From the NCBI RefSeq assembly GCF_040371545.1, contig NZ_AP029048.1:1876074-1940073 (forward strand): a DNA stretch of 64,000 nt. The letters are read 5' to 3'. The position numbers and the translations under genes are program-made. Numbering within the stretch: position 1 is the first letter of the stretch; the number at the start of each line of letters is the position of its first letter. Positions 18,397 to 28,222 of this stretch are shown in pieces. A model generated the notes under the pieces. It saw nothing but the letters and a program-made list of their open reading frames with translations, searched no databases and was not told the DNA's origin. This stretch comes from Synechococcus sp. M16CYN (GTDB lineage: Bacteria > Cyanobacteriota > Cyanobacteriia > PCC-6307 > Cyanobiaceae).

Positions 18397-18921
18397 TTGC
18401 CGTTATTAACATTAACGGTGGCACTCATCGGAATCAGCCTTGCTAGCTGTACAGGCCGAGTGGAACAGGCAACCGGTGGCTCTATAGCGACAAGTCAACA
18501 TGATCCAGCGCTTAGTGGAAATGGACAATGGCTTGCTGTGATCAGCGATCTGCAAGGACGGCAAACAGTGCAATTACGCAATGTGCCCAATGGGTCCATA
18601 CAGGCATTACCGCAACTAAGGCGTTACCAACCACATAGCTCGCCCTCGCTGAGCTGGAATGGGCGATACCTTGCCCTAATCATTCAGGATGGACGACGAC
18701 GGATAGTGACCATCGCCGATAGACTAAAAAGAAATTTACATACAGTTCAGCTTCCAGGTGAACGAAACCCTGTCAATGTCAGTTTAGCGCCCGATGCTCA
18801 AAGCCTCGCTTTGCAAGTTACAGATCAAGGTTTTTGGCGTGTAGAGATTTTTGATCTAAGTGATCTGTTGGAATTAGATCAGGTGGCAGGCCAAACGCTC
18901 AGCACACCCCCTTTCAAATAA
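18397..18921 (+). CDS. TolB-like beta-propeller lipoprotein, first of pair
   Basis: This 174-residue protein starts at a TTG at 18397 with a short lipoprotein signal ending LIGISLASC, so the Cys would be lipidated. The rest has repeated WD40/TolB-like strands (GNGQWLAVISDLQGRQTVQLRNV, WNGRYLALIIQDGRRRIVTIA). This suggests half of a beta-propeller at the cell surface or in the periplasm. It is related in pattern to its neighbour at 18927, from which it is 5 bases away, so the two probably arose by duplication and may act together. Confidence 0.75.
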   Translation: MPLLTLTVALIGISLASCTGRVEQATGGSIATSQHDPALSGNGQWLAVISDLQGRQTVQLRNVPNGSIQALPQLRRYQPHSSPSLSWNGRYLALIIQDGRRRIVTIADRLKRNLHTVQLPGERNPVNVSLAPDAQSLALQVTDQGFWRVEIFDLSDLLELDQVAGQTLSTPPFK

Positions 18922-18926
18922 GCACC

Positions 18927-19415
18927 ATGAGACGCTTCATCTTGAATTGGTGGGGTGTGCTGTTGATTCTAGTAGCGGGATGTAGTAGCGGGCGTCCGAA
19001 GCCAAGACCAGACATTAACGGGATGCTGCGCCAAACTATGAGCAGCCGCCGAGACCCATCCCTTGGTCAGGCATGGCTGGCAAGCTTGGGGAACGAACGA
19101 GGCGGACGTGAACGCGTGCAGTTGATTGATTTGAAAAATCGTCGACTAGTTCCCTTACCAGGTATAAACCGAGCTGATTCCCAACCGATTAGCGTGAGCG
19201 TAAGCAGTGATGGTGAGCGCTTAGCAGTGGTTCAACAACGTGATAACCGCACCGAAGTGTTCTTATATCGCCGCAGTGTCGGCGCATTGCAACAGCTGCC
19301 TCTAGATCCCCCTGGCGTACCTCGATCAGTAAGTCTCGATGGCCTAGGACGGCTCCTGGCAGTACAAGTAAGCCGAAACGGAAGATGGGAGATTGATCTA
19401 ATTCATCTACCATAA
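18927..19415 (+). CDS. TolB-like lipoprotein, second of pair
   Basis: This 162-residue protein begins MRRFILNWWGVLLILVAGCSSG, a clear lipobox with Cys at residue 19. After a linker come three TolB-like repeats (SVSSDGERLAVVQQRDNRTEVFLYRR, SLDGLGRLLAVQVSRNGRWEIDLI). The family resembles the preceding gene and is typical of marine Synechococcus between ycf66 and hli. Function is not known. It is convergent with the hli gene, with ends touching at 19415/19416. Confidence 0.78.
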   Translation: MRRFILNWWGVLLILVAGCSSGRPKPRPDINGMLRQTMSSRRDPSLGQAWLASLGNERGGRERVQLIDLKNRRLVPLPGINRADSQPISVSVSSDGERLAVVQQRDNRTEVFLYRRSVGALQQLPLDPPGVPRSVSLDGLGRLLAVQVSRNGRWEIDLIHLP

Positions 19416-19619
19416 TCAAGGTAATAGGCCCGCCCAACGCAAAAAAGTCTCACCACTCGTTACTTCAATGATCAATATGGCTACAAAGCCAATCATGGCA
19501 AAGCGCCCGTTCACTCTCTCGGCGTAGGCACTCCAACCAAACGTTGGGACTTCGGTTGTAGTCGCAGATCTCGTTTGGCTTTGGGTGGTTCTAACAGTGT
19601 TAGTGGTCTCGGAAGTCAT
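19416..19619 (-). CDS. hli: High-light-inducible protein, 67 aa
   Basis: A thylakoid Hli protein. The diagnostic segment is AERVNGRFAMIGFVAILIIEV at about residues 34-54, with Glu, Asn and Arg of the chlorophyll-binding helix, followed by TSGETFLRWAGLLP. The Thr-rich N-terminus (TNTVRTTQSQTRSATTTEVP) precedes GWSAYAE. The Hli frame starts 8 bases after the stop of the large ABC transporter, so they are almost certainly in one transcript. This hli-exporter pairing is known in picocyanobacteria. Confidence 0.93.
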   Translation of the reverse strand: MTSETTNTVRTTQSQTRSATTTEVPTFGWSAYAERVNGRFAMIGFVAILIIEVTSGETFLRWAGLLP

Positions 19620-19627
19620 CAGGTAGA

Positions 19628-21634
19628 TCAGAAGCGATCGAATTTATAGTCTGCCGCAGGCAATAAACGCCATCCTCCATGTCCATCCAGCTCTAAGACC
19701 GTGTCGTGAAATTCGGTCAAAGTGGGGCGATGACCAACGCTGATAAATGACATCTCACGACGACAAAGTAAATTATAAAGATGGCGTTCCGTCGCCACGT
19801 CTAAAGCGCTAGTGGCTTCATCTAGGACCACCATTTGTGGGGCATTTAAAAGCAGACGAGCAAAAGCTAGTCTTTGTTGTTCTCCAAGGGACAATAAGCG
19901 CGGCCAATCCTGCTTCACATCCAGATTGGGATAGCGATTCAGCAAATCAGGGAGACGTACTTCAGCTAAAACAGCTAGAAATTGATCTTCCGCGAACCGA
20001 TCGGACTGCAGCGGGTAGGCTAACTGCTCACGCAATGAACCCAGAAGCATGTACGGCTTTTGGGGAATAAATAACAAATCGCCAGCTGAAGGTCTCTGGA
20101 TTTCACCACCAGACTGGACTGGCCAAAGACCACTCACTAAACGTAAGAAAGAAGTCTTTCCGCATCCAGAGTGACCTACCACCAAAAGACTTTGGTGTGG
20201 TTCGAGGCTAAGGCTAAGATCACGAATCAGCACCCTCTCGCTGTATGGGGGTACGAGATTTACATGCTTCAACAGGAGGCAGTTATTCTTAACAGTTTGA
20301 GGGGCTATGTCGATAGTATTGGATAAACCCTCACCGTCGGCACTAATTTCATCCACACGGCCCTGAAAACTTTCAAGTCGAGAAATGCTAGCGGAGAATG
20401 CTGCTAAGCGATCGATGTTATTGACGATGTAACTGACCGAAAATAAAACCTGAGAGAATGCTATACTTGCTTGACCAAAAACACCGAAATCAACCTCTTT
20501 TGCAAAATAAATTGGAGCTATTACTAACCAAGGAAGGAAACGCGAAAAATAATCATAAGAGCGCTGAATAACGCTGATCAAAGCTTCCCAAACTATCAAG
20601 TTGTTATAGTTTTTAATTGCCCCATTGAGGCGACGATTTGCTTCTTTACTTTCTTGCCCTTCGCCGCCATAAAAAGCAATAGATTCAGCATTATCACGAA
20701 TATGAACCAGTCCATAGCGAAAGTCTGCTTCAAGCTTCAGCTGTTGGTAATTTAGGACAACAAGTTTTCGACTCGCAAATATAATTAAACTTGTTCCTAT
20801 TACTGAATAAACTAAAAGGAATAATGCAAGGCGACTATTAATTGTCCAAAGAACAATAATGAAACTTAGAAAGGTTAGTAAAGCAGAAATTACTTCTACA
20901 ATAACACTCAAACTAGTGATCGTAAAACTCCTTGTATCATCTGAAATTCGCTGATCAGGATTATCAATATCAGAAGCATTCTCATCATTTGGATTGAGAA
21001 CATAGTAGGCGCGATTAGCAAGATAGCGGTTAAGCAGGCGTGAACTAAGCCATTGACGCCACATTAAACCGACTTTAGGAATTAAATAACTCTGGATAGC
21101 CCGGATTGGCAAAGCTAAAACTAGACAAAATGCGTAAATCGCGACAATTTTCCAAAAACTGCTCTCGTCATATCCAACCAGGGCATTTTCAATATTTCGG
21201 GCAATAAAACTAATACCTACATTGATTCCATTAATCACAAGGATTAGTAGAGCAATCACGCCAAGAAGCAACCAAGGTAGCCAATGACCCTGACGAAGTT
21301 TGCTACGAAAAACTACAAAACAGCCTCCACCCATCAAGCCAAGCGCGCTGACCAAAGGACCAATCCAGCCATCCCAAATGGCATCGACGCGCTCAGGAAC
21401 CCCTGGCAGAAAACGTTCTTGAAGGCTTGGACTTAGAGCTCCACTGATTCCGACTATTGCCGTTAGCAACAGCAAAGTAACACCGATGACAACCATTAAT
21501 AGAGCCACCACTAGCAGCAAAAACTGCCAGGAGCGATTCTCCTCAACTGGGAGAAAATACGGTTGCGCGAGGCGTTGTAACCGGCCTAGCTGTAAACCGA
21601 AATCTCGAAACGGACGCCTTGAAGATGTTGTCAT
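19628..21634 (-). CDS. ABC transporter, SbmA/BacA-type membrane domain fused to ATPase
   Basis: This 668-residue half-transporter has an N-terminal membrane domain of about 430 residues, with helices (LLVVALLMVVIGVTLLLLTAIVG, LLGVIALLILVINGINVG). It resembles the ABC_membrane_2 group (SbmA, BacA, peroxisomal ABCD). The C-terminal ATPase has Walker A VVGHSGCGKTSFLRL near 475, signature LSLGEQQRLAFARLL near 580 and Walker B MVVLDEATSALD near 602. It then has the switch His in SVGHRPTL. Relatives carry peptides, lipids or cobalamin; the substrate here is not known. It probably dimerises, with hli downstream in the same unit. Confidence 0.88.
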   Translation of the reverse strand: MTTSSRRPFRDFGLQLGRLQRLAQPYFLPVEENRSWQFLLLVVALLMVVIGVTLLLLTAIVGISGALSPSLQERFLPGVPERVDAIWDGWIGPLVSALGLMGGGCFVVFRSKLRQGHWLPWLLLGVIALLILVINGINVGISFIARNIENALVGYDESSFWKIVAIYAFCLVLALPIRAIQSYLIPKVGLMWRQWLSSRLLNRYLANRAYYVLNPNDENASDIDNPDQRISDDTRSFTITSLSVIVEVISALLTFLSFIIVLWTINSRLALFLLVYSVIGTSLIIFASRKLVVLNYQQLKLEADFRYGLVHIRDNAESIAFYGGEGQESKEANRRLNGAIKNYNNLIVWEALISVIQRSYDYFSRFLPWLVIAPIYFAKEVDFGVFGQASIAFSQVLFSVSYIVNNIDRLAAFSASISRLESFQGRVDEISADGEGLSNTIDIAPQTVKNNCLLLKHVNLVPPYSERVLIRDLSLSLEPHQSLLVVGHSGCGKTSFLRLVSGLWPVQSGGEIQRPSAGDLLFIPQKPYMLLGSLREQLAYPLQSDRFAEDQFLAVLAEVRLPDLLNRYPNLDVKQDWPRLLSLGEQQRLAFARLLLNAPQMVVLDEATSALDVATERHLYNLLCRREMSFISVGHRPTLTEFHDTVLELDGHGGWRLLPAADYKFDRF

Positions 21635-21658
21635 CAGCCCATTTTGACTGTGGCGGGC

Positions 21659-22000
21659 TCAACCAGGGGGCCAGGCTAGGGGACGACCACCGATTACATG
21701 AACGTGGAGGTGAAACACCGTTTGTCCAGCCCCAGTACCACTGTTAATTACTGTGCGCCAATCGTTCAAGCCTTCTTGTCGAGCCACACGAGCCGCCACT
21801 AATAACAGGTGCCCAAGAAGGGTCTGATCGCTCTCCACCGCCGATCGTAAACTCTCAATTGGTCGGCGGGGAATCACCAGAACATGAATAGGCGCTTGAG
21901 GAGCAATATCTCGAAACGCTAGACAAAACTCATCGCTATACACCTTGTCGCAAGGAATCTCGCCGTGAAGAATTTTTCTGAAGATCGTGTCGTCCGCCAT
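21659..22000 (-). CDS. HIT-family nucleotide hydrolase
   Basis: This 113-residue histidine-triad protein starts MADDTIFRKILHGEIPCDKVY and carries the active-site motif HLHVHVIGG at residues about 97-105. Members split adenosine phosphoramidates and similar nucleotides, with the middle His as nucleophile. The size is normal for the Hint group. It is 24 bases upstream of the ABC transporter in the same direction, so it could begin the HIT-exporter-hli unit. Confidence 0.92.
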   Translation of the reverse strand: MADDTIFRKILHGEIPCDKVYSDEFCLAFRDIAPQAPIHVLVIPRRPIESLRSAVESDQTLLGHLLLVAARVARQEGLNDWRTVINSGTGAGQTVFHLHVHVIGGRPLAWPPG

Positions 22001-22760
22001 AACAATTGACAGGGAGGTGAAAAGGAAATGAGACTAGAGAGACGATGTCCCAGCGCCTTACCTCACGGACGCGAGTCAAGCCTACCGCTGTTGAAGTGGA
22101 CCTCTGGTTTAGCCTTAAGTGTATCTGGGTCTTAGTCGATCAGGATCCCTGACGGGTTATCAAAAAATCTCGGGAACTAGCTTGCTCCACCTTGTAAAAC
22201 AGCGAACCCCGCTAACTCAATTGTATCGATAACAACCAGGACCCAATCAACCGCCCTAGGTCTAACCGTGCTGCTCAGTCAAACTGGGGTCGGATAGCAG
22301 CTTAGGATCGCGTCACTGCATGATCGCTCTTATGAACCTATGCCTGTAAAAAGTCTGGGCCTCCCGGTGATTCTTGATAATACCAGTGAAAACGCGCCGT
22401 CCCTCAGGGTAGTAGTTGAGGTGGTCCCCTACATTGGAGCAGCCTCTGCACCAACCGCTATTCAGGCCTTCAGAACGCGGTAGTAAGACGCGTCAGCCAA
22501 GGCCCATCAATAGCTACTACCTGTGTCCGACCTACTAGTAACCCGCATCGTTGCGCGGACTTGCCCGACGGCAAGAGAAACTGAGATAGCAATAACGAAT
22601 GTTGATAGATGCAAGCTCACTAACCATGTATAATCTTGCAGTCTTTGTAACTGATACATATACGCTTCGTCGCTGAATACACCAAAAGCTCGGGTAAATT
22701 CCTCGATTAGCCAGTCATGATATGTCCAGCATCTACTGTTGCACCAATTACGATAGGCAA
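22001..22760. other. Gap with decayed sequence
   Basis: There is no supported gene in 760 bases. A 47-codon plus-strand frame at 22340-22483 (MPVKSLGLPVILDNTSENAP...) and an 85-codon minus frame at 22507-22764 were looked at. They have no recognisable domain or ribosome site. In related genomes other genes lie between HIT and def, so gene loss here is plausible. Confidence 0.45.
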
Positions 22761-23342
22761 TCAATTTGTTCGAGTAATATCCTGATAAATATAGAGATGA
22801 CCAAGAGCTTTCTCACCATAAGCACGTCGCATCAATTTCCATCCTGGCTGAAGTTTAAGCTGAACAAAACCACTAGCTATTCCACCCGAACGAGCAACTG
22901 TAAATATCGGTTTAGAGGGATTAAGCGTCGGAATAGCTAACAGCTCTAAGTCGCCGCCGGTTTTTACCACGGTAAAACGATAGTTAGTACCCATATCGTC
23001 TTCGCCAAGACGCAGAGAATAACCGTTGCTATCAGTGTAGCGATTACAGATGCCTGTGAAATCGAAGCCAGAGAGAAGAGGACTTACCATTGCCGGTGTA
23101 GATCTGCTGACTGAGAAACACGGACGTTTGTTAACTCGCTGCTCGTAAATGTTCAGCTGCGACCTTGCGCTCCGGCCGATCGGAGCAGCAACTAATACGA
23201 AGTTGGATTCTTCAACGGGAATAGCTGTAAACAGAGAGCCCTGAGCTAAAACTGGCACAGTGCTTAACACAGAAAAAGAAAATCCGGCAGCAGCTGGCAA
23301 GAAACGGGCAACCATGGTTGAAAGCTTATTCAAATGAATCAT
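22761..23342 (-). CDS. DUF3747 secreted protein
   Basis: This protein of about 193 residues begins MIHLNKLSTMVARFLPAAAGFSF with a Sec signal peptide ending VPVLAQ. The mature part shows the family pattern of cyanobacterial DUF3747: NFVLVAAPIGRSARSQLNIYEQ, a central PLLSGFDFTGICNRYTDSNGYSLRLG, and a C-terminal QPGWKLMRRAYGEKALGHLYIYQD. It is exported to the periplasm or outer surface. The function is unknown, but the family is well conserved in cyanobacteria. An internal ATG at 23315 is another possible start. It is followed upstream by a small membrane gene and def. Confidence 0.85.
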   Translation of the reverse strand: MIHLNKLSTMVARFLPAAAGFSFSVLSTVPVLAQGSLFTAIPVEESNFVLVAAPIGRSARSQLNIYEQRVNKRPCFSVSRSTPAMVSPLLSGFDFTGICNRYTDSNGYSLRLGEDDMGTNYRFTVVKTGGDLELLAIPTLNPSKPIFTVARSGGIASGFVQLKLQPGWKLMRRAYGEKALGHLYIYQDITRTN

Positions 23343-23374
23343 GAAACTCGTTACCCGTCCCAAACTGATGTAAC

Positions 23375-23566
23375 TCAAGCTGGTTTATTCAAGCGAATGG
23401 CCACAATAAGCGTCACGATCGTTCCGGGTGCAGCGACTGCCAAAATCCAGCTGGTAACGAGGACACCGAGATCGGGGTCACCATACCCTAGCTCAAACAC
23501 GCAACCGGTACTAGCAATTCCCAAGATGCAAGCCAAAGCAAGAAATAACCCGGCCAAAGGTTTCAT
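23375..23566 (-). CDS. Small membrane protein, 63 aa
   Basis: Starting at ATG 23566 (MKPLAGLFLALACILGIAS), this protein has two hydrophobic segments. One ends in a possible lipobox (IASTGC) and the other is SWILAVAAPGTIVTLIVAIRL. Family unknown. It lies between def and the DUF3747 gene in the same direction. The upstream in-frame codons belong to def's 3' side and are rejected. Confidence 0.5.
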   Translation of the reverse strand: MKPLAGLFLALACILGIASTGCVFELGYGDPDLGVLVTSWILAVAAPGTIVTLIVAIRLNKPA

Positions 23567-23576
23567 CTGTATGAAT

Positions 23577-24191
23577 TCAAGAAATGCTTTGGACGTACTG
23601 AGTTTGAAAGCCATGCTCTTTCAATTCTTTCCGAAGGCAAACTTCATCAGTTACGCGATCTACAAAAAGCACACCATTGAGATGGTCTATTTCATGTTGA
23701 ATGCAACGAGCCATTAAGCCATCTGCTTTCATCTTTCTTGGCCTTCCCATGTCATCGCGATAACTCAGCTCAATAGCTGTGGGCCTCACCACATTGAGAT
23801 ATACACCGGGAATGCTGAGACAACCCTCCTCATAAGCATTGAGATCAGCACTAGCAGAGGTGATCTCCGGATTAATCAACACTAAAGGTGGCGTGGCAGC
23901 GTTTTCCAGATCAAGATCAATCACTAACAACTGCTGATGAACCGCCACCTGGGGGGCAGCCAAACCAATACCCTTCGCGGCATACATACTGCGTAGCATG
24001 TCTCGTGCCAGTTCCTGGATCTGGTTGTTCACCTTGCCAATGCGCTGGGCTGGCTGACGAAGCACTGCGGCACCAAGGGTGTGAATCTCCAGTGGAGGAA
24101 TATCCAGCACAGTTTTCGGTACCAGCACTGCCTCCATGGTCTTATCAGCCCTTCTAGCCAACTGCGCGAAGCTTACCGACAAAGCCACCAT
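23577..24191 (-). CDS. def: Peptide deformylase
   Basis: Def removes the N-terminal formyl group from new proteins and needs a metal ion. The 204-residue protein starts MVALSVSFAQLARR at 24191. It has all three motifs: GIGLAAPQVAV near residue 92, EEGCLSIPG near 138 (metal-binding Cys) and CIQHEIDHLNG near 178 (HExxH). The frame runs further upstream to 24362, but that part has no similarity. It lies upstream of a small membrane gene, transcribed in the same direction as suf genes but separated by a 0.7-kb gap. Confidence 0.95.
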   Translation of the reverse strand: MVALSVSFAQLARRADKTMEAVLVPKTVLDIPPLEIHTLGAAVLRQPAQRIGKVNNQIQELARDMLRSMYAAKGIGLAAPQVAVHQQLLVIDLDLENAATPPLVLINPEITSASADLNAYEEGCLSIPGVYLNVVRPTAIELSYRDDMGRPRKMKADGLMARCIQHEIDHLNGVLFVDRVTDEVCLRKELKEHGFQTQYVQSIS

Positions 24192-24910
24192 TGCATCGAT
24201 CCGACATTTTAAACGACACCGGACAGGCATCCGGGTTGAAAGAACCGAAGTTGTCCAAAGTATTACTGAAGATATGCTTGAAGCGATCTTTTTTTGAGCA
24301 GCAACCTGCGGATAACGAATGCACCATAGTCGCACTAAGCCGTGTCGGCAAACCAAATACATTGAACATTGGGAATTTCACCAGCACCAACAAATCAGCG
24401 CCGCTGCTGGGTGCATAACTACGGTGACCGCAGGTTTTTCATCAAATCTAATTTTGATTTATTGAATGTTAGTTACATTATGCTGAAGAGAGGAGAATTC
24501 AGAACTTGATGATGGGGCCTAATGCAATTTATAAATTCATGGTCATCGGTGCTGAAGCCAAGCCAAGCTCGCGGTCTTACGTGGGCTGATATAGCGACGG
24601 AACTTAATACCCCGAGTTTTGCTACGCTTCAGTCACACGTCAACACTTTTTTAGGTTTTGATGACCTTACTTAATGCCTTTACTAAACTATAACACCAAG
24701 GGTACCGTAATCCGTGATTGAACCAATATTCAAATCGAACAAAGACTCTAAGTCAGCCTACTAACCCACTGTCTCTCTGCAAAAAAGCTCTGGCCGTCTA
24801 TTGCTCCAGTTTCGCAGTAACCCGATAACGTCTCTCCTGTAGCCAATAAAAAGGAAGCCGCAATAAATCTACGGTGTTACCAGATTTTGTAGCGGTACGC
24901 AGGGAAGAAG
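24192..24910. other. Gap between def and sufS
   Basis: About 720 bases with no gene I can support. Short frames on both strands (for example 24191-24418 plus and 24154-24393 minus) lack domains and overlap each other. The block 24430-24720 is richer in A and T. It may contain the def promoter. No terminator with a T-run was seen after sufS. Confidence 0.45.
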
Positions 24911-26197
24911 CTAGCCGTGCTTCCGCAGGAAAGCCACCGTAGAAGCAAGCTCGTCGCTGAAATTGTTAATCTCTTCGGAGGTGTTTGTGAAACTTAAGCT
25001 GGCGCGAGCTGAAGCTGTTACCCCGTAGTAACGATGAAGCGGCTGGCAGCAATGATGGCCACTACGAATGCAAATGCCAGATGTATCCATTATTACAGCG
25101 ATGTCGTCAGCATGCACGCCGTCCACAAGAAACGTGGCTAGGGCACCACGTCCAGGCTGTTGCTCAGGCGTTGGGCCCAAAATACGGAGGCCTTCGATCT
25201 CTTGCAACTGAGAAAATAGCTGGAGGGTAAGCCGAGCTTCCCATGCTCGAATCGATTCTAAACCGATGACTTGCAAATAGTGAAGCGCTGCGCTCATTCC
25301 TACAGCTTCACCGATAGCAGGGGTGCCAGCCTCAAATTTGTGAGGTAGTGCTGCCCAGTTGCTGTGATCTAAAAAAACGTCCTGAATCATCTCACCACCT
25401 CCAAGGAATGGTGGCATTTCCTCAAGAAGCGCTTCGCGTGCCCAAAGGAACCCAATCCCGGTCGGACCGCATAGCTTATGAGAGGAACCCACCAGAAAGT
25501 CGGCTTCCATTGCGGCTACATTGATCCCTTGATGCGCCAGACTCTGGCATGCATCAACCAACACCAAGGCACCGATACCATGGGCAGCTGGGATGACAGC
25601 CTCAAGCGGATTGCAGCAACCCAAAGTATTACTGATGTGCGCTAGGCTAACCAAGCGTGTACGTTTATTCAGTTTCGCCTGGAAATCCTCCAAATCAAAG
25701 CGACCCTCTTTAGTGATGCCGACGTGCCTTAATACACAGCCGGTACGCCGAGCCAGAAGCTGCCAGGGTACCAGGTTGCTGTGATGCTCCATCAATGTAA
25801 GCAATACTTCATCTCCTACACAAAGATTGGCGTCACCCCAACTACGCGCCACAAGGTTGATCGCCTCGCTGGCATTGCGGGTAAAGACGATCTCGCGAGG
25901 ACTATTCGCACCAATAAATTTAGCTGCAGTGCTGCGGGCTGCCTCAAACGATTCAGTCGCGCGAGCACTGAGCTGATGAGCTCCCCGATGCACATTGGCG
26001 TTGTTACAGCTGTAGTAATGCTGCATAGCCTCAAGCACTTGCCGCGGTTTCTGACTAGTAGCAGCGTGGTCTAAATAAATCAAAGGGCGACCACTAGGAG
26101 ATTTCTGACCAAAAATCGGAAAATCAGCACGGTACCGTGCTGATAAATCGCTGATATCAGCATTGGATCGCACCTCGGCGGTGCCAGGCTTGGTCAT
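24911..26197 (-). CDS. sufS: Cysteine desulfurase SufS
   Basis: SufS takes sulfur from cysteine for Fe-S cluster assembly and uses pyridoxal phosphate. The 428-residue protein from the ATG at 26197 (MTKPGTAEVRSN) has IYLDHAATSQKP near residue 42. It has the PLP lysine in FLVGSSHKLCGPTGIGFLW near 230 and the catalytic Cys loop in CIRSGHHCCQPLH near 372. The start overlaps the sufD stop by 4 bases (ATGA at 26197-26194). It is the last gene of ftrC-sufB-sufC-sufD-sufS. Confidence 0.96.
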   Translation of the reverse strand: MTKPGTAEVRSNADISDLSARYRADFPIFGQKSPSGRPLIYLDHAATSQKPRQVLEAMQHYYSCNNANVHRGAHQLSARATESFEAARSTAAKFIGANSPREIVFTRNASEAINLVARSWGDANLCVGDEVLLTLMEHHSNLVPWQLLARRTGCVLRHVGITKEGRFDLEDFQAKLNKRTRLVSLAHISNTLGCCNPLEAVIPAAHGIGALVLVDACQSLAHQGINVAAMEADFLVGSSHKLCGPTGIGFLWAREALLEEMPPFLGGGEMIQDVFLDHSNWAALPHKFEAGTPAIGEAVGMSAALHYLQVIGLESIRAWEARLTLQLFSQLQEIEGLRILGPTPEQQPGRGALATFLVDGVHADDIAVIMDTSGICIRSGHHCCQPLHRYYGVTASARASLSFTNTSEEINNFSDELASTVAFLRKHG

Positions 26198-27387
26198 GAA
26201 ATCAATCCCTTCAATACTCGTTCCAATGGTTGCCAAACCCGGGCATGAACCGGGAGCGTATCCACCACCTCCTGACATGCTCCTCTCAGCAATAACACTG
26301 CTGCCTCCGATGCGCTAATGCCACGGCTCTTCAAATAAAAGAGTTCGTCCTCCTGCAATTGAGAAACAGTGGCGCCATGAATACAACGAACATCGTCTGC
26401 CAAAATCTCCAACTCTGGTTTGGTGTCGACTCGTGCCCGCTCTGACAACAAGAGATTGCGACTGAGTTGAGCTGCGTTGGTGTGTTGAGCTTGGCGCGGC
26501 ACAGCGATCGCGCCACTAAATATGGTGTGGGATCGTCCTGCAGCTAAACACTTCTGCAATTGATCAAGTTCTCCCTCTGGACCCTCGAAACGTACCGCCG
26601 TATGGACCGCCAACTGTTGCTCACCATCGGCAACAGCTAAGCCTTTCAAATTGGTTGTTGCTTGTCCGCCGACCTGAACTACCCGGGATTCCAGTCTACC
26701 CAAAAACCAACCTTGCATCACAGAGGTAAATCTGTACTGGCTATGCGGCTCCTGCTCTACAGCCAACTGGGTCAGCAACGATGCAATACCATCGGCACAG
26801 GCCACCAACCCGTGGTTTAGCCGTGCTTCCTGTCCAAGATGCACCTCTAAAATATGGCTATGAGCTGCTCGGTCTTTCCCAATGAAGACTTGCAACAAGT
26901 CGACTTCTGCTTCCTCCTCCACCAAGATCACCACTCGAGTTGCAGTAAGGCCAGATGTAGTAGTAATGATTAGCTCTAATGGCGGCACGTTGCCTCGCAC
27001 CCGCAAAGCCAGAATCTGATGAGTCGAAGCACGGTTAAACTCAGTCAACCAGTCGTCGCTGTAACCACAGCGGCATAACGTGTGGCCGAGCATCTGCTCC
27101 AGTTCGTGGGGCTTCAGCACGGTGAGTTCTTCCGGCAAGTTCACGCCTTCTAAGGGGTCGCTAATGCCATCTAGTACAAGCCTCAACGTACCGTCCACTA
27201 CTGGCGGTGTATCCGGTGACTTGCTAGAAACCGTACTGATCGGCAATTGGCTAACACCCTCAAGTCGACGTAAATCAGTCAAACGCCAAGCTTCTTGATG
27301 ACGCGTTGGCAAACCAAGTCGATTTAATGCCTCTCTACCTTTTTGCCGGACTGGTGTTAGAACGCTTTGAATGCTCGATAGAGCCAT
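26194..27387 (-). CDS. sufD: Fe-S assembly protein SufD
   Basis: SufD is the paralogue of SufB and partner in the SufBC2D scaffold complex. The 397-residue protein begins MALSSIQSVLTPVRQKGREALNRLGLPTRHQEAW. It has a central beta-helix of repeats (LEVHLGQEARLNHGLVACADG) and C-terminal FSGAIAVPRQAQHTNAAQLSRNLLLSERARVDTKPELEI. The C-terminal DDVRCIHGATVSQL region is typical. The stop overlaps the sufS start. The sufC stop at 27391 is 3 bases before its ATG, so translation is closely coupled. Confidence 0.96.
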   Translation of the reverse strand: MALSSIQSVLTPVRQKGREALNRLGLPTRHQEAWRLTDLRRLEGVSQLPISTVSSKSPDTPPVVDGTLRLVLDGISDPLEGVNLPEELTVLKPHELEQMLGHTLCRCGYSDDWLTEFNRASTHQILALRVRGNVPPLELIITTTSGLTATRVVILVEEEAEVDLLQVFIGKDRAAHSHILEVHLGQEARLNHGLVACADGIASLLTQLAVEQEPHSQYRFTSVMQGWFLGRLESRVVQVGGQATTNLKGLAVADGEQQLAVHTAVRFEGPEGELDQLQKCLAAGRSHTIFSGAIAVPRQAQHTNAAQLSRNLLLSERARVDTKPELEILADDVRCIHGATVSQLQEDELFYLKSRGISASEAAVLLLRGACQEVVDTLPVHARVWQPLERVLKGLIS

Positions 27388-27390
27388 GGT

Positions 27391-28179
27391 TTAGATAGCT
27401 CCTTGCGCAGCAAGCTCCTTATCTACCCAGTCGTAGCCGGTTTGCTCTAATTCCAGCGCCAACTCTCGGCCGCCAGTACGAAGAATGCAACCTGAAGCCA
27501 TTACGTGGACATAGTCCGGAGTGATCTCATCAAGAAGGCGTTGATAGTGTGTAATTAAAAGGGTTGCATTCTCAGCGGTAGCTAACTGATTCACACCGTT
27601 GGCTACGATGCGCAGTGCGTCTATGTCTAGACCAGAATCGGTCTCGTCGAGAACCGCAACCACAGGTTCAAGCAAGGCCATCTGCAAAATCTCATTGCGT
27701 TTCTTTTCTCCACCTGAGAAACCCTCATTGACACTGCGCTCCAGGAATGCCGGATCCATTTGAACAATCTTGAGACGTTCGCGAACGTGATCTTCGAAAT
27801 CAAAGGTATCCAACTCTTCAAGTCCCCGCTTGCCACGACGTGCGTTAGTGGCGACTCGCAAAAATTCCAAATTACTCACACCGGGAATTTCTACCGGATA
27901 CTGAAAACCTAAGAAAAGACCAAGCCGCGCCCGCTCCTCCGCTTCTTGCTCAAATAAGTCCTCACCGCGATAGCGCACGGAACCGGAGGTAGCGCGGTAA
28001 GCTGGGTGCCCTGCCAGCACCTTAGACAAGGTGCTCTTTCCGCTGCCATTACGTCCCATGACGGCGTGGATTTCGCCAGCTCGCACCTGAAGATTCACAC
28101 CTTTTAAAATGGGCTGATCCTCTACAGAAACGTGTAGATCATTGATGTCAAGAAGAAGCTCAGCGTCGGGGCAGATCAC
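27391..28179 (-). CDS. sufC: Fe-S assembly ATPase SufC
   Basis: SufC is the ABC-type ATPase that drives the SufBCD scaffold. The product of about 262 residues starts at a GTG (28179) giving [20 protein letters not shown]. Walker A is [14 protein letters not shown] near residue 40, the signature [17 protein letters not shown] is near 155 and Walker B is [11 protein letters not shown] near 180. Upstream in-frame codons overlap the sufB 3' end and are not conserved. It lies between sufB (43 bases) and sufD. Confidence 0.96.
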   Translation of the reverse strand: MICPDAELLLDINDLHVSVEDQPILKGVNLQVRAGEIHAVMGRNGSGKSTLSKVLAGHPAYRATSGSVRYRGEDLFEQEAEERARLGLFLGFQYPVEIPGVSNLEFLRVATNARRGKRGLEELDTFDFEDHVRERLKIVQMDPAFLERSVNEGFSGGEKKRNEILQMALLEPVVAVLDETDSGLDIDALRIVANGVNQLATAENATLLITHYQRLLDEITPDYVHVMASGCILRTGGRELALELEQTGYDWVDKELAAQGAI

Positions 28180-28222
28180 TTGAAAGAGAATTGATAGAAC
28201 AAAGTGATGCTGAGAGTAAGGA

